This document shows positions 22,755 through 34,560 of a stretch of DNA of 64,000 nt, piece after piece. Source of the DNA: Protopterus annectens (Eukaryota; Chordata; Ceratodontiformes; Protopteridae). The stretch covers positions 2,772,065 through 2,836,064 of the forward strand of contig NC_056734.1 of the NCBI RefSeq assembly GCF_019279795.1. Reading direction: 5' to 3'. The translations under genes were made by a program, and so were the position numbers. The first letter of the stretch is position 1; each line of letters opens with the position of its first letter. The notes under the pieces were generated by a model. It searched no databases, was not told the origin of the DNA, and saw nothing but the letters and a program-made list of their open reading frames with translations.

Positions 22755-23655
22755 CAGATGAGAAGGCAAGAAATGTGGAAAAAACATAAATATAGTTGTA
22801 AGTATAGAAAAATTCTGGAAGGGCCTCATGTTGATCAAGAACAAATGCAGGAATGGTTAAGGAGAGGTGAATTTACATTAAGAAATGAAAGGTTAATATT
22901 AGTAGCCCAAGATAGTGGGCTACGTACACGCTGGTTTACTAAGTCCATTGAACATGTGGGAGAAACAGACATATGTAGGTCTTGTGGAACTGAATTGAAA
23001 ACAGTCACACACCTTATTGCTGGTTGCGACTCTCTAATGGCAGAGGGACTGCATACTAAAAGACATAATAATGTGGCAAGATTATTACACTGGAGATTGT
23101 GCAAACATTATGGTATCAAAGTGGCGGAAAAACACTGTAAACATAAGCCACAGAGAATCATAGAAAATGATAAAATTTACATCACATTTGATCACCCAAT
23201 ACCAACAATCCAAAAGATAGATGCTAGAAAACCGGATATAGTGGTCCAAGAAAAGAAGACAAAAGTTGCATTGATAATTGAAATCGCCATACCTAGTGAC
23301 TACAGTGTCTTGCGTACAGAGAGACACAAAGTCATAAAATACCTCGGTCTGCAGGCAGAAATGAGAGACATGTGGAAAAAAGATATCCAGACAGTTTCAA
23401 TAGTAGTAGGAGCAACTGGTCTTATAAAAAAGAATTTACAATCGTATTTAGATATGTTACCAATTCATGTAACACCATACAAATTGCAGAAGGAGTCATT
23501 ACTGGGCACATTGTGGGTGCTGCGAAGAGCACTTTTGGATAACATCAAAGAGTGAAACAATATTAATTTCATGAACTTTAATCATACTGTGACTTAGGAA
23601 TGGGGTCCATTCCCGTCATGGTATTAAAAACCCAAAAGACTTGGAGAAATTAAAA
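22755..23655 (+). mobile_element. R4-type LINE 3' fragment inside the minisatellite
   Basis: A 901-bp 5'-truncated insertion flanked by 14-bp copies of the minisatellite (agatagatagggct at 22741-22754 and agatagataggact at 23656-23669, one mismatch). It contains the C-terminal 265 codons of an R4, Dong or Rex6-like polyprotein, a 3' UTR of about 100 bases and a short A-rich end (aaattaaaaa). Confidence 0.85.
22758..23555 (+). pseudogene. R4-type LINE C-terminus: CCHC and restriction-like endonuclease
   Basis: An open frame of 265 codons without stops, truncated at its N-terminus; the first ATG only marks where the frame begins inside the insertion. It has a CCHC finger at C73, C76, H85 and C90 (CRSCGTELKTVTHLIAGC). 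This is followed by the PD-(D/E)xK-like endonuclease: RKPDIV with Asp160, ALIIEIAIPSD with Glu175 and Asp181, then HKVIKYLGL. This finger-plus-endonuclease tail marks the R2/R4 group of LINEs, which cut target DNA with it instead of an AP endonuclease. LRTRW near residue 55 is also typical. The uninterrupted frame suggests a fairly recent insertion. The RT itself is missing, so the fragment is not autonomous. Confidence 0.85.
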
Positions 23656-24360
23656 AGATAGATAGGACTGTCTGCAGTCATGTTAAGGGACTGACACACT
23701 GAAGGGTGCACAGCAGTACATCCCGTGACTCTTAGAGATGGCTAGGGCTGTATGACATATGTTAAGGGACTGGCACAGTGAAGGCACACAGCAGTCCATC
23801 CTGTGAGCCCTACAGATGGATAGGGTTGTCTGCAGTAATGTTAAGGGACTGGCACAGTGAAGGGCACACAGCAATTAATCTTGGGACCCTACAGATGGAT
23901 GCAGCTGTCTGAAGTCATGTCAAGGGACTGACACAGTAAAGGGCACACAGCAGTAGCTCCTGTTAACCCTATAGATGGATAGGGCTGGCTGTAGTCATGT
24001 TAAGGGACTGGCACAGTTAAGAACACACAATAGTACCTCATGTGAGTCCTACAGATGGATGGGGCTATCTGCACTTATTCTAAGGGACTAACATGGTGAA
24101 AGGCACACAGCAGTATATCATATCAGCTCTGCAGATGGCTGGGATAGTTTGCAGTCATGTTACGGGACTGATACACTTAAGGGCTCTTATGTTAAGAGAT
24201 GGATGCAGTAAAAGGTATTCAAAACCACACTCTTTTCACCATGCAGATGGATTACTCAATCTGCTGCAATAGTAAGAGAGTGACAGTGCCTCTGTTCAAC
24301 TTACTGGACATTAGAGTAGCTGCTCTGAGGTGAAGATCCTGCACAGTAAAGGCAAACAAC
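23656..24360. repeat. 79-bp minisatellite, right block
   Basis: Continuation of the same array after the R4 insertion, with units recognisable near 23684, 23763, 23840, 23919, 23999, 24079 and 24150. The last copies, beyond about 24170, degrade and merge into single-copy sequence by about 24360. Confidence 0.85.
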
Positions 24361-24725
24361 AAGGCAGCCATTGCACCCTGGAAATGCTGCAGGACATGCC
24401 CTTTTTAGGTGGTATTGGAATAGCATATCTATTATATACTATGCAGTACTATCATGGCCTTCTTCTAACATGTACTGTTGTTAGTATACACACATGGCAG
24501 TAATGTGTTGGGTTAATATGTCTGGACAGTGTGCATGCATGCATGCAACTTAAAAACACTAACACACGTACATCTATTGACATGTACATGCTGTGGGGAG
24601 TAATACATTACATTTTACATCTCTGCAGAGAAAGTTGTATGTAGTGCGGATAAAAAGATTATGCTGGTATACAGATATAAGCAGTGTAGCTCAGAAAACT
24701 TCTACTCAGTGTTAGGAATCTAAAT
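24361..24725. other. No recognisable feature
   Basis: Sequence between the minisatellite and a CR1 remnant. It contains catgcatgcatgcaac near 24537. No frame or repeat family recognised. Confidence 0.4.
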
Positions 24726-26941
24726 AGAAAGATGCTATAACTTGAGGCTGTTCTGCAACTCAAACACATTAGTTACTGAGACATGGTTTCAGTGCAATGA
24801 CAGCACCCCCTCTATACATACCAGTATTTGCTAGAAATACCATTTCCTCAAATCAAATTACCCATTACCCTAACCTGGAGTTCCTGGATATCCAAATTAC
24901 TTTAATAAATCCAACTATTACTTCATTACTAGCTACAGATCCTCATCAACGTCCCACAAAGTTCATGGAAAGTACTTAAAACACCATTGTATCAAACCAA
25001 ATATCAGCATGCTAGGGAACTTCAGTTAACTAGGCATTGATAAGCACACCTCTAAAAATAGTTATGCCAAGCATTTCCTAGACTTTGTTAATACCAATGT
25101 ACTGTACTGGAGCAAACTGTAAAATTATTCAGTAGAAGGTCTAACATCCTTGTCCTATTCCTTACCTGCCTGTACCCCACCCTGCATTTCTTCATCCCTG
25201 CATAAATCAAGCCAAATTGTACTACCTCATCAACAGATGATACCATCTTTAGGGACTTCCCCACAGCAAACCTACTTGTAGAAGATACATGCAAAATTTT
25301 AAAAAATCCCTTGCAAGTCAACACATCTGAGAGGGCTGCTGCATTTAGTTTTGACTTTTATCGACACCTAAACAGCTACTTAGAAAAGTCAGTACCGATC
25401 TGCCCTAAATGTAATGGAAAATTCATGAATAAATCTATCTGGTAGAACTCCAGTATAAATGAATTGTAATAACAAAAGAAAACCATAATGATAAGTTGCA
25501 AGAAACTCCCAACTCAATACCTTAAGACTACACTGAAGTACACCAGCAGGGAATTAAAAGAGCACTATTAGAAAATGCAATACAGAATACAAACTTAAGG
25601 TTGCAATACATACCAAAAGAAACTACAAATCTTTCTTTGGCTATGTCAAAAATCTAAGGAATAATGTCCTATAATGTAATGAGAACATCCATAATGACAT
25701 CACACAATCAGATCCCAAGGATATAGCCAATGAATCAGCAGACATATTTAGGGTTTACTTTACCTCACACACCCACATTGTTGCCCCCACTATTCCTCAA
25801 AATTAAGTTTCTGCTGAAATCATATTGAAGTAAGTCATAGAATCCTTGTCAAAGGCTAAAAGTAATATTTCCTTGGGACCAGAAAACATACCAGGCCATA
25901 TTCTCAACAGTGTCAAGCATGCACTACCTGAGCCTCTACTTAAACTGCTCAGCTTCAGTCTGTCTACAAGGATTGTGTCTGATGTGTAGAGAACAGCCGC
26001 TGTGACTCCCCTACCCAAGGGTGGCCCCTCTATATATCAGGGTAATTGTAGGCCCATCAGCCTCACCAAGAGTACATGCAAAACTATGGAAAGTATCATA
26101 CCAAAACTCATTTATGCAGACATAAATTAACTGAACTAGACTGCAATCAGTTTGGCCTTGGGAAGGACAGATTCTGCATCCTGAACCCAGGTATGCTTCT
26201 TTGAAAAGGATAAAGAGTTTTTGGATAGTGGTCACTCTGTGCACACTGCTTATCCTGTCCTGAATTAGACAAACAATGTTAACCCCCTATGTTGTCTGCC
26301 AGATTGCAAACTGGCTATCCAACAGATACCAGGTTGTGAAAGTTGCTGGTATACTCTCTGAATGTAAAATTGTAACAAGTGGAGTGCCACAGGGATCCTT
26401 GATAGGCCTACTTCTATTTCACACTTACTTTGCAGATATCCAAGCCAATATCCCAAAAGTGTAGTCGATCAAGTTTGCTGATGACTGCAAGCCAGGTATT
26501 GTTATCTGCTCATCCACTGGTATTAACTCCAGCAAGGGTTGCAATATGTATTTAACTGGTGTACAGAAAATGGTGTCATGTTAAATGCAAAAAGTGCAGC
26601 ATAGCAGCATTTGGCAAAAATGCTGCTCCCACCTTACATGATATAAATGGTACTTCTCCTCAGACAGATATGGTCATAAGAGACCTGGGTACTTATGTTA
26701 ACAACTCTCATTCAATCATCATGTTTCCACCGAAGGTGGAAAATCTTTCTGTATGGTCCAGTTAATTACTAAGGGAATACCTTCAAGAGCCAAAGAAGTT
26801 ATCCTTTCCCTATAATCTTCCTTTTCAGACCATCATTGAATACAATGCCTCTTTGGTATATACAAATTCAAGTATATCGCTCTACTGGAAAGTTTTAAAG
26901 ATTTCAACAAAGAAAATTAAAGGTCTCAAATCCTTAGGATC
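24726..26941 (+). pseudogene. CR1 remnant: endonuclease and RT, decayed
   Basis: An old CR1 ORF2. Endonuclease motifs are readable in pieces: VTETWFQCNDS near 24772, then LGNFS and AKHFLDFVNTN near 25010-25090. RT pieces follow: SKAKSNISLGPENIPGHIL near 25852, GNCRPISLTKS near 26040, and a strong SGVPQGS near 26380 with SLIGLLLF. The FADDC box survives near 26470 (tttgctgatgactgc). Frameshifts and stops occur every 50-200 bases. The copy is cut near 26941 by an inverted CR1 and resumes at about 27991. Confidence 0.8.
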
Positions 26942-27990
26942 ATAAGTTCATAGGAAGTTACTAGGCTATTGGCCTTGAGGCCCTTATAAACCTAGCCCAG
27001 AGTTTAGCCCATGTGTAGATAAGTCAGCACCCTAAGCCCCTGTCCAGCAGGGACACGTGTAATCCCAGGGAAGTATTTTCTGTTTCCCATCCAGTTATCC
27101 AGGTTGCACTTAAAAAGGGATAATGAGGTACTCTACTTGACGTGGAGACGGAGTCTATTCCACAGATGTGGGAGGCTCTGGGACACAAATCTGTCCCACT
27201 AACAAGTCCTATTGATGTCACAGACCAGGTTGAGGTCACGTGTGAGGGTTACTCGAGTGGAGCTTGACTTGTGGATATGCAGCAGTCTCATCAAGGCAGG
27301 ATCTGAGATTGCTTTGTATGCCAGGCAGAGGTCACCTCTAAGGAGTTTATATGAAACTGTGTAAAGGGACAGGGCTTTTAGCCTATCTGTGTAGGGTAAA
27401 TGTTTGAGGCCCAGGATTCTCCTGGTGAGGTACCTCTGTGGTCTTTCCAGTTGCTGCATGTGCTTTGCAAGGTACATGCCAAAGGAGACATTGTACTCAA
27501 TAATTGGCCTTATAAAAGAAGAATACAGAGATGTTATGACCTCTTTATCCCTGGATGAGATGCCCTTACTTATGAGGTGGGCCATATAGAAAGCTTTCCA
27601 TACAACTGAAGCAACATGATGGTTAAAAGTCAGGTTGCTATCAACCTGGGTGTCCAAATCCCTCACTACTGATTGCATGTTTAGGATGTTGTTATTAATG
27701 AGATAATATATGGGGACGTCACTCTCGCCAAAGGGGATGATGATGCATTTTTTCGCATTCAGCTTGAGACCATGTTTCTGGCACCAGTCATTTATATGGG
27801 TGAGACCCTCTTGGAGGACGTCCACATTACTTTGGGAATTGATGACCGCAACCAGCGTGCAGTCATCTGCAAACTTGGTCAGTCATACCCCACTGGTTTT
27901 GGCCTGCACCTCAGAGAAGTGTATCCCGAATAACAGACACCCCAAGACCGATCCCTAGGGTACGCTGCTCATTAGGGCAACTATCCTAAA
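26942..27990 (-). mobile_element. Inverted CR1 3' fragment inside another CR1
   Basis: A 5'-truncated CR1 on the minus strand. Reading leftwards it has VLGCLLFGIHFSEVQAK, FADDCTLVAV, and the frame 27199-27825 beginning MDVLQEGLTHINDWCQKHG and running through SLYSSFIRPIIEYN. Its 3' end near 26942 has the family tail (gcctagtaacttcctatgaac). The RT catalytic FADD is intact, and the frame of 208 codons is open, so this copy is younger than its host CR1. Confidence 0.85.
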
Positions 27991-28330
27991 AGATAAGCAT
28001 GATTCTCCTTACACTCAGTAACCTAACAGCTACCCTGAAGTGACCTGTGTTTGAGCCATAGAAGACCTAATCTTATTTGACCTCCTATTTCTTCAAACAA
28101 ACAGTGTCTCTGTGAACACACACAGCAGAGAAATAAATCTACACCAAAACAAGACTCCTTGGAGAGATTGGTTCCTAACGTAGTGTATTTCCAGCCCATA
28201 GAATAAATTGTGACTGCAGGTCAAAGTACTACTTTAGCTACTTTTAAGGATACTCTTACTGACTGGCTGGGTAGACACAAATTTACATTAAGTTTATCAT
28301 CAAGTGTATAACCACTAACTGAAGGAGTCA
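27991..28330 (+). pseudogene. CR1 remnant continued (C-terminus of ORF2)
   Basis: Resumes the CR1 interrupted at 26941. Decayed matches to the CR1 C-terminus can be read: cttacactcagtaacctaac and gaagtgacctgtgtttgagc for the LLRGDLCL region, then NLHQNKTPWRDWF in the NRTCWRDRF position and DWLGRHKF near the LDEWM region. The tail is lost near 28330. Confidence 0.65.
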
Positions 28331-28479
28331 CATAGATACAAGATGACCAAACACAACCAAATCTTGTCAGTGTTTTAATTGTCTCAATTATTTCGTTATC
28401 TAATAAGACTTTTAAAATGTACACAAGATCATTTTTTATTATTTTGTATTTTTATTTTGATATTAATGTGAAGTGATTA
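28331..28479. other. No recognisable feature
   Basis: A/T-rich boundary between CR1 and L2 remnants. Confidence 0.4.
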
Positions 28480-29570
28480 AATGTGTTCAATGAATTTGCA
28501 TATCTGACACCATGGTACACCTCCAAAACAATTACTCAGAAAGCTTTAACAGCCACTGAAACATGGCTTCATGACTCACAACTCATGCTCAACTCTAAAA
28601 AGGACCAAATTACTATTGTTTTCACCAAATCCCTCTCTCATGAAAAACAAAATTTAAAGTCCTCTCTCTTGATAATACAACCATTGAAGTCACTTCTCAT
28701 AGCAAATTATTGGGGTGATAGTGGATGATAAGCTTACATTTAACCTGCATATACAAAACTGCATAAGAAAAACTAATCAAAAACTAGGGATGCTTTACAG
28801 ATCCAAAAACTTTCTCACTGACGAAATTAAAACTACACTTGCCACCACTTATTTCCTTCTCATCCTTACTAACCTCCAGGTTTCACAAAAATTAAAACTT
28901 GAACAATGCTATAACAAAGTTTCTAAATTTGCAGTAAATTCCCCTTTTAGAACCCACCAACATATAGCACTAAAAAGCCTAAACTGGTTAAAACTGCCTC
29001 ATCAACTTCTTATTACCTATAAAATTTTCCAGCATCCATTTGCCTGTCCAGCAACAAAAAACATTTTACACAACCATGTTCCCAGTCCAGTCATTGCACT
29101 CGAGTGACAAAAACTCCTGTTTGTCTACAGATCTATCAAATCTGCTGGGCATTGCCTGTACTGGTATACGGCTACTAAGGCCTGAAACTCCTTACCTGTC
29201 TCCATCAGGTCAATACTCTCCCTCCCATCTTGCAAAACCATTCTGAAAGACTTCCTAACTAAAATTTGCCTCTGTTCTTGTTCAAAACCAGGATAAACTG
29301 TATCCCTAAATGTGAACAAGTACCTCTGCATTTCTTTTATCTCCATACTCTCCTTTCTTCACTTACTTCCTTACTTCTATCAAATTCTTTTCCCTGACTT
29401 TTTCTCTAAACATACCATAACCCTTTTTTCCCTCACTTCATACTGAAATTCCTGTTTACATTAGACTAACTTACTTTTAATTTCTCTATAACTGTCTAAA
29501 ATTTCTATGAATATTAAATGATTGTCATAGAACATGCATTAATTCGTAACCAATGTTTTTATATTATCAC
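28480..29570 (+). pseudogene. L2 LINE RT C-terminal part
   Basis: The frame starts in the RT palm: FAYLTPWYTSK sits where L2 has FADDT. It then has ALTATETWLHDSQLMLNSKK and, in a second frame (28715-29107), VDDKLTFNLHIQNCIRKTNQKLGMLYRSKNFLT, both typical of L2. Frame breaks occur near 28700 and 29107. The 3' UTR is interrupted at 29571 by a SINE and continues to 30045. Confidence 0.8.
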
Positions 29571-29698
29571 TTCTTCTTCTTCTTCTTCTGGCTTTTCCCA
29601 GATGGGGGACGCCACAGTGGATCACCTGTCCGCTCATAATTGGCAGTGGAGTTCGACGGTGTCGAGTTGCCATCCCGGTGCCCAACCTTTCACAGAAG

Positions 29699-29750
<52 letters not shown>

Positions 29751-29867
29751 ATGCTAAGGCCAATTTAGTGTCCAATCCACCTACAGCATGTCTTTGGGAT
29801 GTGGGAGGAAACTGGAGCACCCGGAGGAAACCCACGTGACCACAGGGAGGACATGCAGACTCCGCAC
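29571..29867 (-). mobile_element. 5'-truncated SINE of the 13257 family, minus strand
   Basis: Read on the minus strand, this is the same SINE as 13257-13604 without its tRNA head. It starts near gtgcggagtctgcatgtcc, has the cctccgggtgctcc body, and ends gatccactgtggcg...gggaaaagccagaagaag. An (AC) run of about 50 bases (29701-29749) sits where the intact copy has a short gtgtgtgcatgtgtg. It splits the L2 3' UTR. A target duplication is not clear. Confidence 0.85.
29701..29749. repeat. (AC)n microsatellite inside the SINE
   Basis: About 24 AC dinucleotides grown from the TG-rich segment of the SINE body. Confidence 0.95.
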
Positions 29868-30045
29868 ATTGTTATAGTTATTTGAACTGCAGATGTTTTT
29901 GTTTTATTTTTGAATTTCCAAAATTATTGTTCTTAAAATATTTTGTAATAATTTGGAGCTTTTCTCCCCAGGCCTTCACTGAAAATGAGCTTCTACCTGA
30001 CCCGACTTTCCAAGTAATCAAATGTCAGTAAATAAATAAATTACA
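29868..30045 (+). mobile_element. L2 3' end, continued
   Basis: The end of the L2 begun at 28480: ggagcttttctccccaggcc, cactgaaaatgagc, then the tail cagtaaataaataaatt. It matches the L2 ends at 5643 (inverted) and 62965. Confidence 0.8.
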
Positions 30046-31396
30046 TGATGACGCACCATGTAAATTTTGCACGTGTATTCCATGACTGTTTGTTGTACAT
30101 TATTCTGATTAAGTCCTAGATTATGGATGAAAGATCGTGACCAGTTAATTGTGGATTTTAATACATTTTATAGTGTTTGGTCATCCTGTGTCTATGGGAC
30201 TTCATTTGGTGGTTATACGTTTGGTTTTGGATTTTGGTTTTGCAACACATTTTCCACCACATTTGCAATATACTACCAGGTGGTTACATTTTTTATCATG
30301 TTTATTATTTAAGACCCTACTCAGTTTTGAGAGATAAGCAGTATTATATGCTTGACAAGGGTGGTAAGAACTTCTAAGTTTGTTTACTTAAAAATGTATC
30401 TACCTTTGCATCTTATGGTCCCCATGATTTTCTTATTTATTATTTTTCCCATATTCCTATGCCAGGTGTTTGTTTGCCTTACTAGACATTCCTGATTACC
30501 ATGTCATATTTCATATCATTGTGACTTCACAGTCAGTGCCTGACATCATTCTTAGGTAATGCCACACTTTTCAGTTTGACCATATTGGTAGCCTACTTTT
30601 GTTTGGCAATGCTGCTTTGGGACAATCAAGTTCTAGCTCAGGTAACATCAGCTTACAAATAATAATCTTCACACATTCATGCTTTGTTACCACTATGTGT
30701 GGAGCTGCATGTATAAATTTGCATGTATTTATACATTCATATATTTGTACTTAGTGTTTGTAATGTGGTCATATGTGTGTGTTATTCTGGTTTGTGCGCT
30801 GCCTTCTAATACTGCTGCTTCACTTATTTAAGTACCTGTAATGTACTGCCAGCAAAGTGGCTTCTGGCCCATTTGTAAATGTTGGTCTCTGTGATATAAC
30901 ACTGTCGCACATTGTTGTTCAGGCACACAGTGCATCTGTCTGTTAACATTAGCACTGTTACTCATGATGCCCTGCCTGGCTGCCTTTACATGTATTCTGT
31001 ATCATCTGTCCAATTACTGCTTAGAAGCGTATGTGATCTACAGCCATTTTATGCCGCTGTTGTCTGTGACTCACATATCATCTGCTGCATGTTCTTTTCA
31101 CCACAATAGCACAGTGAATCCTTCTCTCTAAAATGCATATCTGGCCATTTTCTGGAGTTCTTATAAATAAAACCATGTTAGAATTATTAAACTAAAAATA
31201 TTATACACTGCAATCCTAACTTCTTTTGTATAGTCTTTGGCTGTTGTGTCATCAACATGATTTTTGCATTTCCTCAACATGGGTTCTTATTATGAACTCT
31301 GGTTTCACTTCACATCCAAAGATGAACAGGTAGGTGAATTGACAATATTCAGATTGCCAATGTATTTGTGCTTGTGTGTGTGTGGGCTGCCCATGC

Positions 31397-31398
<2 letters not shown>
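30046..31398. other. No recognisable feature
   Basis: About 1.35 kb of T-rich sequence with only short overlapping frames and no element motif that I can name. Confidence 0.4.

Positions 31399-31475
<77 letters not shown>
31399..31475. repeat. (GT)n microsatellite
   Basis: About 38 uninterrupted GT dinucleotides. Apparent Val/Cys and His/Thr frames across it are artefacts of the repeat. Confidence 0.97.
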
Positions 31476-31478
<3 letters not shown>

Positions 31479-33994
31479 ACTGCACACACAAGCATGTGTG
31501 TGAGCATGTACACCTTGTGATGGTCAGAGGTTCCACCACAACTGATTCCTACCTTGCACCCTTTGCTTGCCAGGATACACTTAAAATCACAATTGTTCCT
31601 TGCTAGGGTGCTGAGGCATGAGGTCACTCAGACCACCCCCTGAGCTTTTACTACCATTTTCACTTCTGTATGGCATTCAACCCTTTTTCCTCCTTAGTTT
31701 TACCCTACTTCCATCAATAAGGTTCTTGCTCAAAAGAGTCATTTCTGATTTACTTAGGAAAAAATTGGAGAAACATGTCTAACTGACCCCTTTGCCTTCC
31801 TATTGCCTGCAGGCCTCTGAAAACATTATAGGATGGGGATTTTAAAAAAAAATCCTATCCAAGGGGCAATGAGTTACACCTTCACATTCTCAGATAGGGA
31901 CTGAGTCTTCAAGCAAGAATGCCCACTGATGACTGACCCAGGTAGCAGCAACCCCAAATGCTGCATGTGCAGCACCATAATCAGATTTTATAGCGTGTTT
32001 CTCCAGCTGTAAGCTAGTCTGGAATTTCTTCAGGGTTTCATCCTGCATTTCTCTACAATCATATTAGAGTTGCCTGATATGATGCTCCTAATAGCACAGA
32101 ATGTAGTTCTTACAGTTCAGGGGTCTGAAAGCCAGGTTTGCTACAGTTTATACTTTTTCCTAAAGCAGTCAAGCAGTCTATTTTCCATGTCTTTGGGAGG
32201 AGTATTAAACCCTGGAGTGAGTCTTCTCCCTTTTCAGTTTCCAGGAACACTGTATATGGATCTACAATGAGATTCCTAAATAAACATTTATGAGAAGGGT
32301 ATTCAGTATGACAGCAGATGACTGACTATCCTGCTTCTTGAACACTCTTTACTTGACTGGGTCATTGCACTGCTGCCGGGGGCAGTACTGACTCTGAATT
32401 TTAACAGACACAGGGTTGGTAGGTGGAGCTGGGTTGCAGCTGTCAGCCAAATATGCACAACCCAGATTTCATCAGATGGAACCATTTCAATATTAAAGGC
32501 AATTTCTCTGTGTTCAAAAAAATTTCAATTCCAAGATATTCAGAGTTTGCCAGAAACAATCAATAAGCAGTGTGTATAATAACATCAGTCTTTGTCATTC
32601 CATCCAGCACAAAGTGACAAATTCAGAAGGTGCTTTTCTCAGGAAATGTCACCATACTGTCAAAGTGGTAAGGTCAGGATTCACCTGTGCATTCAGCTAC
32701 AAGTATTTCAAAAGGTAAGCCAATTTACACAGTACCATAGTCATAACAAATTGTAAAACGGCTGCAGTTTTCACTCATATGCATCAAAAATATGTTAATA
32801 GCACAGTCAGGCATAACAATCAATGTTAATAGCTAAAAGCACACCAGTCGTAAGGTAAGTTCAACAAATAATTTGTATATTGGCTCAAGTAATAAACTCT
32901 GTGTTCAGAAAAAAAGGAGATCAGAAGATTTTTATTAGGTGGTTTATTTATTTATATCCTTTTGTTTCATGAGGTTAGTATCATTAGACCTCGAGGTGTT
33001 CTGTGGGTATTCCAACAGGCTTAGCATTTATTAATAAACTGAATAACTGAAAGAATTTAGTGCAGATTTTTAATGAAAACATTAATGGAACTCTAATAAA
33101 AAAAAATAATTCACTTATCTTATTCCTGTGGAAATATATGCTTTATTTCAAAATCTTTCAACTGTGGAAAAAATACATTTTTTATTTCAAACAATTGTGA
33201 ACTTTTCTCAAAGAAATTAAGAGAATAAAATAGCCATTTTTACTGCTTATTCTTCAAAGTCTGTCTAAGAACTAGTTTTCCAGCTGCAGGGGCTGGCTTT
33301 TGTTAATTTCAGTAATGGGTCCAACCTAGGTTTACCCAACAGTGTTCTCTGTATTACTTTCCTGGGAAAATTCTGAGCCAGTACGACCCTTCAGAGCTGG
33401 ACAATAATCCATCCAAAGAAAAACTGTAAAGAAAAGGTGGATGACACTTTAAACGTTTGGTAAGTCCTTTTTGTTTTTTTGTAGGGATGGTATCCCAGCT
33501 CATTTATGTAGTGCAGAACATGGTATAAGCTATATACAAACATATTATGGCTAGCATTCAGGAAAAAAAAAAAGTACTTTCAGGATAAGTGAGCTGTACT
33601 GACATAAGGCTAAGAAGTAGCACAAAGAGAGCTATGGGAGGGGATGGATCTGTATCAATACAATTTGTTGAAATTAAATTCACAGAAACATACAGTCAAT
33701 GACTTTCTGGTGAAATCAGAGCTGTATCCAGTACTAGGCAGCCTAGGCAAGTCATCTAGGGCCCACTGGCTGGAAGGGGCCCCCACTAGCAAGGGGTCTG
33801 CTGGCTGGGGGGGGGGGTGCCACAATGTTTACTTTTTAATTAAATAAATAAATTATGTCTTCTTTAATGGCATTTGTTCTTCTTTAGGAATGCCCTCTGC
33901 ATCTGTGCATCCCTGCATTTGCTGATGCACACCTTCTGTTGCTTGCATCTTATCTTCCTTTTCCATGTGCAGAATTGAAATTCAAAACATTCCT
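31476..33994. other. No recognisable feature
   Basis: About 2.5 kb without supported genes. A segment near 33725-33820 (tactaggcagcctaggcaag, ggggcccccactagc, then a G-run) looks repeat-derived, but I cannot assign it. Confidence 0.4.

Positions 33995-34064
<70 letters not shown>
33995..34064. repeat. (GT)n microsatellite
   Basis: About 35 GT dinucleotides, followed by a short alternating gcgcgcacgcaca stretch. Confidence 0.97.
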
Positions 34065-34070
<6 letters not shown>

Positions 34071-34089
34071 CGCACAATGCCCTAGTTAG

Positions 34090-34152
34090 AGATGGCAGGT
34101 TAATTAATTTGCCCAGGATCAAATGGCAGGTTAGTTAATTTGCACAGGATCA
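34090..34152. repeat. 31-bp tandem duplication
   Basis: Two adjacent copies, atggcaggttaattaatttg and atggcaggttagttaatttg, each followed by c-ccaggatcaa-like sequence. Two or three substitutions separate them. Confidence 0.8.
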
Positions 34153-34221
34153 AACCCTTTACCTTGGTTACAAGAAACAAGAGCCTGAATCATCTACATC
34201 AACTACCAAACTACCCAAAAA

Positions 34222-34325
34222 ATATGAGTTTCAGTGCATTTTTAAGGAATTGTTGGCTTCAAGGGAAGAGAAGTTTATTGCGGCTCATGCGAAGTCTGTT
34301 TTCAGTCTGCAACTGTTTTGTATGA
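34222..34325. repeat. Dispersed repeat, copy 1
   Basis: Shares gagtttca, ttcaagggaagagaagttta and the ending tctgttttcagtctg...ctgttttgta with 35050-35145. Family unknown. Confidence 0.55.
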
Positions 34326-34344
34326 CCATTACTGTTTGGGCTAT

Positions 34345-34560
34345 AGCATATGAAGCCACAGTTAGTACACAAGAGGTAGCATACTTGCTTTTGATATAGA
34401 AGGCTGTGAGTTCTACAACCACACCAAGTAGATGGATTGCTGATACTATGTTGTACTTTAAGGGGGGGTGCTGCAGTCCCGAGTGTGTCCTCCTTTGGAT
34501 GAAATGCCTAGTAACTATGAATCTGATGTCAGTTTGTCATCCACCCCCATTACAATACTA
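34345..34560 (+). mobile_element. Possible second tRNA-derived SINE
   Basis: The stretch gaggtagcatacttgctttt, gatatagaaggctgtgagttc, tacaaccacacc follows the layout of a tRNA, with box A-like and box B-like positions about 35 bases apart. The body then has tgcagtcccgag and tcctttggatgaaatg, reminiscent of motifs in some fish SINEs. It differs from the 13257 and 37238 families. The 3' end is not defined. Confidence 0.45.

Noticed and set aside
21681-24360. CRISPR-like array
   Set aside because: The units are contiguous 79-bp tandem copies without unique spacers, in a vertebrate-type sequence.
31252-31627. His/Thr and Val/Cys repeat frames across the GT microsatellite, and similar frames at 29518, 40693, 45712 and 48247
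   Set aside because: They are translations of dinucleotide repeats.
33725-33847. G/C-rich segment ending in a G-run
   Set aside because: It looks repeat-derived, but I could not match it to any family or find its ends.
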